DNA of 64,000 nucleotides from Peptostreptococcaceae bacterium (GTDB lineage Bacteria; Bacillota; Clostridia; Peptostreptococcales; Peptostreptococcaceae), in contig CABIZO010000004.1 of NCBI GenBank assembly GCA_902363255.1, positions 62,001-126,000 of the forward strand. Direction: 5' to 3'. Shown here piece by piece: positions 60,654 to 64,000 of this stretch; positions within the stretch are counted from its first letter, which is position 1, and each line of letters opens with the position of its first letter. A program made the translations under genes and the position numbers. A model generated the notes under the pieces. That model saw only the letters and a program-made list of their open reading frames with translations, made no database searches and was not told the origin of the DNA.

Positions 60654-62150
60654 ATGACTAAGAAAATTATAGTTATTGGTGGAGGAATTGCAGGATTGAC
60701 TTCTGGAATTTATGGATTAAAAGCTGGGTATGAAGTTTCAATTTATGAAAAAAATAATATAGTAGGTGGTGAATGTACGGGTTGGGATAGAAAAGGATAT
60801 CACATAGACAATTGTATTCACTGGATGATGGGGACTACAAAAGGAACAGATTTATATGATATATGGAAAACTGTAGGAGCAGTGGGAGATCATGTTGAGA
60901 TTATAAGAAATAATAATATGTATACATCTACTTTAAATAATCAGTCTATAACACTTTGGGATGATATTGAAAAAACAGAAAGAGAATTAATTGAATTATC
61001 AAAAGAAGACGAAGAAGAAATAAAAAAATTAATTAAAAATGTGAAATTATCAATGAATGTGGAAATACCAGCAGATAAGGCTATGGAATTTAAAGGACCA
61101 TTGGAATTAATCAAAATGATGAAAACACAGAAAAATACTTTGAAAATATTTAAAGAATACGAGAATGAAGATACTCAGGATTTAATGAATAAATTTAAGC
61201 ATCCTTTAATAAAATGCATGTTATCTGATTTTTGTCCAAAAGAATCTGGTGCTTTATCTTTTCCAATGGCTTATGGAAATTTTGTAGGGGGAGATGGAGG
61301 AGTACCTAGAGGTGGGTCTAGAGCTATGGCGCTTCGTATGGAAAATAAATTTAAAGAATTAGGAGGGCAAATATATACTAATTCATCAGTAAAAAAGATA
61401 ATCATAGAAGGTAATTTAGCAAAAGGGATAGTTTTAGATAATGAGAAAGAAATTTATGGAGACTATATAATTCCATCATGTGATACAGATTACACTTTCA
61501 ACGCTCTTCTTGATAAACCATATATGGATCCTATACTTAGAAATATGTACGAAAGAGAAGATGATTATTTAATTTATGGAATGTTCCAAGTGGCTTATGC
61601 TATAGATTCAAAAGAAGATTTATTAGGAGGAGAAATAATACTTGATTGTAGTGATATAAAAATTGCACCTTGGATGGGAGATAGAATGACAATAAAAACT
61701 TATGCTTATGAACCATCTTTTGCACCAGAAGGAAAACAAATTCTTCAAGTTTTACTACCTTTAGATGTGAAAGCTTATGATTATTGGATGAGTTTATATA
61801 AAAATAAAGAAGAATACAATAATAAAAAAGAAGAGTTGGCAAATATACTTTTGAAAAAAATAGAAGCTAGTTACGAAGGATATAAAGGAAGAATGGAAAT
61901 ATTAGATTCTTGGACACCAGTAACATATAAAAGATATTGTAATGCTTATAAAGGTTATAACCAAGCTTTTATCATGAGTAAAAGAGCAGACAAAAAGGCC
62001 TATCCATCAGCCTATGTAAAAAATTTAGATAATGTAATTTTATGTGGACAATGGATAAACCCTCCTGGTGGAGTTTGTGGAGCTGCCATAACAGGAAAAT
62101 TTGCCATACAAAGAATTTTAAAAAAAGAAAAGAAAGATATAAATATATAG
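60654..62150 (+). CDS. CrtI/phytoene desaturase-like FAD-dependent oxidoreductase
   Basis: A 498-residue flavoprotein. The ATG at 60654 follows AAGGGGGA; the longer frame has no ribosome binding site. Residues 3-35 form the dinucleotide-binding fold (KIIVIGGGIAGLTSGIYGLKAGYEVSIYEKN) followed by GGECTGWDRKGYHIDNCIHWM. The middle contains GGVPRGGSRAMALRMENKFKELGGQI, the family substrate/FAD segment, and the C-terminus has the second FAD motif NVILCGQWINPPGGVCGAAITGKFAI. It resembles the carotenoid-desaturase-like oxidoreductases common in clostridia without carotenoid genes. The substrate is unknown. A hairpin follows the gene. Confidence 0.88.
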   Translation: MTKKIIVIGGGIAGLTSGIYGLKAGYEVSIYEKNNIVGGECTGWDRKGYHIDNCIHWMMGTTKGTDLYDIWKTVGAVGDHVEIIRNNNMYTSTLNNQSITLWDDIEKTERELIELSKEDEEEIKKLIKNVKLSMNVEIPADKAMEFKGPLELIKMMKTQKNTLKIFKEYENEDTQDLMNKFKHPLIKCMLSDFCPKESGALSFPMAYGNFVGGDGGVPRGGSRAMALRMENKFKELGGQIYTNSSVKKIIIEGNLAKGIVLDNEKEIYGDYIIPSCDTDYTFNALLDKPYMDPILRNMYEREDDYLIYGMFQVAYAIDSKEDLLGGEIILDCSDIKIAPWMGDRMTIKTYAYEPSFAPEGKQILQVLLPLDVKAYDYWMSLYKNKEEYNNKKEELANILLKKIEASYEGYKGRMEILDSWTPVTYKRYCNAYKGYNQAFIMSKRADKKAYPSAYVKNLDNVILCGQWINPPGGVCGAAITGKFAIQRILKKEKKDINI

Positions 62151-62184
62151 CTTTTAATCTTTATTAAGAGATTAATGCATGTAA

Positions 62185-62241
62185 AAAAGAGATGATTTAA
62201 GTAATTAATAGTATATAATTTACAAAATCATCTCTTTCTTA
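62185..62241 (+). terminator. Terminator after the CrtI-like gene
   Basis: The stem AAAGAGATGATTT / AAATCATCTCTTT (62187-62199 with 62225-62237) has a 25-base loop. The T tract is short (CTT). Confidence 0.6.
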
Positions 62242-62342
62242 CTGTAATGATTTCATATTTAATTCATTGACAAATATTACCTAAAGGATTATTATGTTAG
62301 TATCCTAACAGAAATGAGGTGTTTAAAATCAACAAGGATAAA

Positions 62343-62765
62343 ATGGTTGGCTTCGAAATTAAGACAGTTCATAATATTTTAAAAAGAAACTTTGAATCTT
62401 TGCCTGTTCATAAAGAGCTGGAAAATCTAACAGGAATGCAAAGATGGGTAATAGGTTATTTAAGTGAACATGAAGGCAAGGATGTTTTCCAACGTGATTT
62501 GGAAGAAGAGTTTTCTGTTCGACGCTCGACTGCTACGGGAATTTTGCAGTTGATGGAAAAAAATGAACTAATTACTAGAGAGCCGGTGTGTCACGATGCT
62601 CGATTAAAGAAATTAGTTCTAACAACTAAAGCAATTGAAATACAAAAAAAGATTACTGAGGAAATAAAAGATCATGAAAAAATGCTTTGTGAGGGAATTT
62701 CCCAGGAAGACTTAGAAGTATTTTTTAAAGTGATGAAGCAAATTAGAAATAATTTAGAAAAATAG
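62343..62765 (+). CDS. MarR-family transcriptional regulator
   Basis: A regulator of about 140 residues. I choose the ATG at 62343 (AAGGA four bases upstream); the frame also has GTG at 62319, which overlaps the only other purine-rich site, so the exact start is uncertain. The winged helix is typical of MarR (LTGMQRWVIGYLSEHEGKDVFQRDLEEEF, SVRRSTATGILQLMEKNELITREP, wing HDARLKKLVLTTKAIE) with helices at both ends for dimerisation. It lies immediately upstream of an ABC exporter gene and probably represses it, a common arrangement for multidrug exporters. Confidence 0.85.
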   Translation: MVGFEIKTVHNILKRNFESLPVHKELENLTGMQRWVIGYLSEHEGKDVFQRDLEEEFSVRRSTATGILQLMEKNELITREPVCHDARLKKLVLTTKAIEIQKKITEEIKDHEKMLCEGISQEDLEVFFKVMKQIRNNLEK

Positions 62766-62845
62766 GCTGCTAAGAATAGGCAGCTTTAATTAAAGTAGTA
62801 TTGTTAGGTAACTTACAAAAATAATATATTCAGGGAGGAGATATT

Positions 62846-64000
62846 ATGCTCAAAACTTTGGGTGCTCAAATAAAAGAGTATAAAAAAGCATCTATATTAA
62901 CACCAATATTTATTATTTGTGAAGTCATAATGGAACTTTTGATTCCTTTACTCATGGCATCTATAATAGATAAAGGTGTTTCAGTAGGAAATATGAACCA
63001 TGTATTTATAGTTGGTGGAATAATGGTTATTATGGCCATGTTTTCATTGTTATTTGGTGTGTTAAATGGTAAAACTGCTGCCAAGGCAAGTTCAGGATTT
63101 GCAAAAAATTTGAGAAAGGCTATGTTCGAAAATATTCAAACTTTTTCTTTTTCTAATATAGATAAATATTCAACAGCAGGTCTTGTTACTCGTATGACAA
63201 CAGATGTGACAAATGTACAAAATGCTTATCAAATGATTCTTCGTATGTGCGTACGTGCACCAATGATGTTAGTTTGTGCTGTAATAATGTGCATATCAAT
63301 AAGTCCAAAACTTAGTTCACTATTTTTCATTGCCATAGTATTCTTAGGAATTTGTTTAACGTTAATTATTAAAAATGCTCATCCAATATTTATGAAAGTT
63401 TTCCAAAAGTACGATAATTTAAATGCTAGTGTACAAGAGAATGTAAGTGCTATTCGTGTTGTAAAGGCTTATGTAAGAGAAGACTATGAGGGAAAAAAAT
63501 TCGAAAAATCAGCAGACGATGTTTATAAATTATTTGTAAAAGCAGAAAGTATTTTAGCTTGTAATATGCCAGTTATGATGCTAAGTGTTTATGCTTGTAT
63601 AATAGGACTTTCATGGTTTGGTGCACAAATGATAGTAGGAGGAAGTTTGACTACTGGTCAACTTGTAAGTTTATTTAGTTATATTATGAATATAATGGTA
63701 AGCTTAATGATGCTGTCAATGGTATTTGTTATGATTACAATGTCAAAAGCATCAGCAGAACGTATTGCAGAAGTTATAGAAGAAAAGAGTGATCTTACTA
63801 ATCCAGATAGTCCTGATTTTGAAATAGAAAATGGAGATATAGACTTTAATAATGTTAGTTTTGCTTATAAAAAAGGTAGTAATAAATACGTACTTCAAAA
63901 TATTGATATTCATATAAAATCAGGTGAAACTATAGGAATAATTGGTGGAACAGGTTCATCAAAGTCAAGTTTAGTAAATTTAATATCACGTTTATATGAT
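62846..64000 (+). CDS. ABC multidrug/lipid exporter half-transporter, 3'-truncated by window edge
   Basis: The start of a permease-ATPase; about 385 residues are in the window. The ATG follows GGGAGGAG. The membrane domain covers about residues 15-310. The ATPase begins IDFNNVSFAYKKG and includes Walker A GGTGSSKSS (about 368-376), in which Ser replaces the third Gly (GxxGxGK), a variant I recall from relatives of BmrA-like heterodimer subunits. The window ends shortly after, at LISRLYD, before the signature. A partner gene may follow. The MarR gene 80 bases upstream is the likely regulator. Confidence 0.88.
   Translation, partial: MLKTLGAQIKEYKKASILTPIFIICEVIMELLIPLLMASIIDKGVSVGNMNHVFIVGGIMVIMAMFSLLFGVLNGKTAAKASSGFAKNLRKAMFENIQTFSFSNIDKYSTAGLVTRMTTDVTNVQNAYQMILRMCVRAPMMLVCAVIMCISISPKLSSLFFIAIVFLGICLTLIIKNAHPIFMKVFQKYDNLNASVQENVSAIRVVKAYVREDYEGKKFEKSADDVYKLFVKAESILACNMPVMMLSVYACIIGLSWFGAQMIVGGSLTTGQLVSLFSYIMNIMVSLMMLSMVFVMITMSKASAERIAEVIEEKSDLTNPDSPDFEIENGDIDFNNVSFAYKKGSNKYVLQNIDIHIKSGETIGIIGGTGSSKSSLVNLISRLYD

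Noticed and set aside
62764..62792. Terminator after the MarR gene
   Set aside because: The GGCTGC/GCAGCT hairpin is short and has a poor T tract, so read-through to the ABC gene is likely.

Overview
The window is AT-rich, densely coded DNA from a Gram-positive, anaerobic, endospore-forming bacterium. The reasons are a type B RNase P RNA, strong AGGAGG-type ribosome binding sites, a CotF-family coat protein, a very large Cys-rich repeat protein with a late-sporulation-type promoter, an oxygen-sensitive [4Fe-4S] IlvD and clostridial metabolic genes. A Clostridia / Peptostreptococcaceae origin (relatives of Paeniclostridium, Paraclostridium or Clostridioides) is my inference and was not tested. 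No tRNA, rRNA operon, insertion sequence, prophage or CRISPR array was found.

Layout. 1-4.4 kb: end of a VOC/glyoxalase-fold gene, dihydrofolate reductase (folA) joined to a molybdopterin oxidoreductase, then two genes each interrupted by a one-base homopolymer frameshift (one with a SUKH/SMI1-like C-terminus). 5-8.4 kb: a large periplasmic beta-propeller histidine kinase. 8.5-12 kb: a heterodimeric ABC exporter pair. 12-15.7 kb: an uncharacterised protein, then a CsoR-type repressor and a P1B metal ATPase whose promoter carries a C/G-rich dyad. 16 kb: rnpB on the minus strand. 16.6-22.6 kb: a small [2Fe-2S] protein, then a ~1200-residue Cys-rich, Val/Thr-repeat protein followed by a glycosyltransferase, probably a spore-surface module. 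22.7-24.7 kb: pseudouridine catabolism (psuK-psuG, minus). 25-27 kb: a shortened HypF-like protein and a small membrane protein. 27.2-28.1 kb: two HxlR-type regulators. 28.2-33.7 kb: a FadR-family regulator divergent from ilvD and a BASS transporter, then a sodium:alanine symporter. 33.9-39.1 kb: three tandem paralogous membrane sensor EAL proteins (c-di-GMP phosphodiesterases). 39.6-42.6 kb: a secreted multidomain adhesin-like protein. 42.7-46.6 kb (minus): CstA transporter, an unknown protein and a CNNM/CorC-type membrane protein. 46.8-48.6 kb: nuclease-helicase fusion. 48.8-50.9 kb (minus): beta-flower-like repeat protein, CotF-like coat protein, methyltransferase. 51.1-59.2 kb: MerR regulator and a peptide/nickel-type ABC importer operon ending in an ABC exporter and a 57-residue protein. 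59.3-60.4 kb: secreted ComEC-like metallo-beta-lactamase with a nonsense codon before its CxxC tail. 60.6-64 kb: CrtI-like oxidoreductase, MarR regulator and the start of another ABC exporter.

Working together. Several groups look like functional units: the CsoR/ATPase metal-efflux pair; the Cys-rich surface protein with its adjacent glycosyltransferase; PsuK (with its own DNA-binding domain and a palindrome in its promoter) with PsuG; FadR-type regulator, IlvD and BASS carrier; and the importer/exporter operon. The strongest candidates for undescribed biology are the Cys-rich repeat protein/glycosyltransferase module, the EAL triplication next to the adhesin, the HypF-like protein lacking several canonical parts, and the importer-exporter-small-protein operon.
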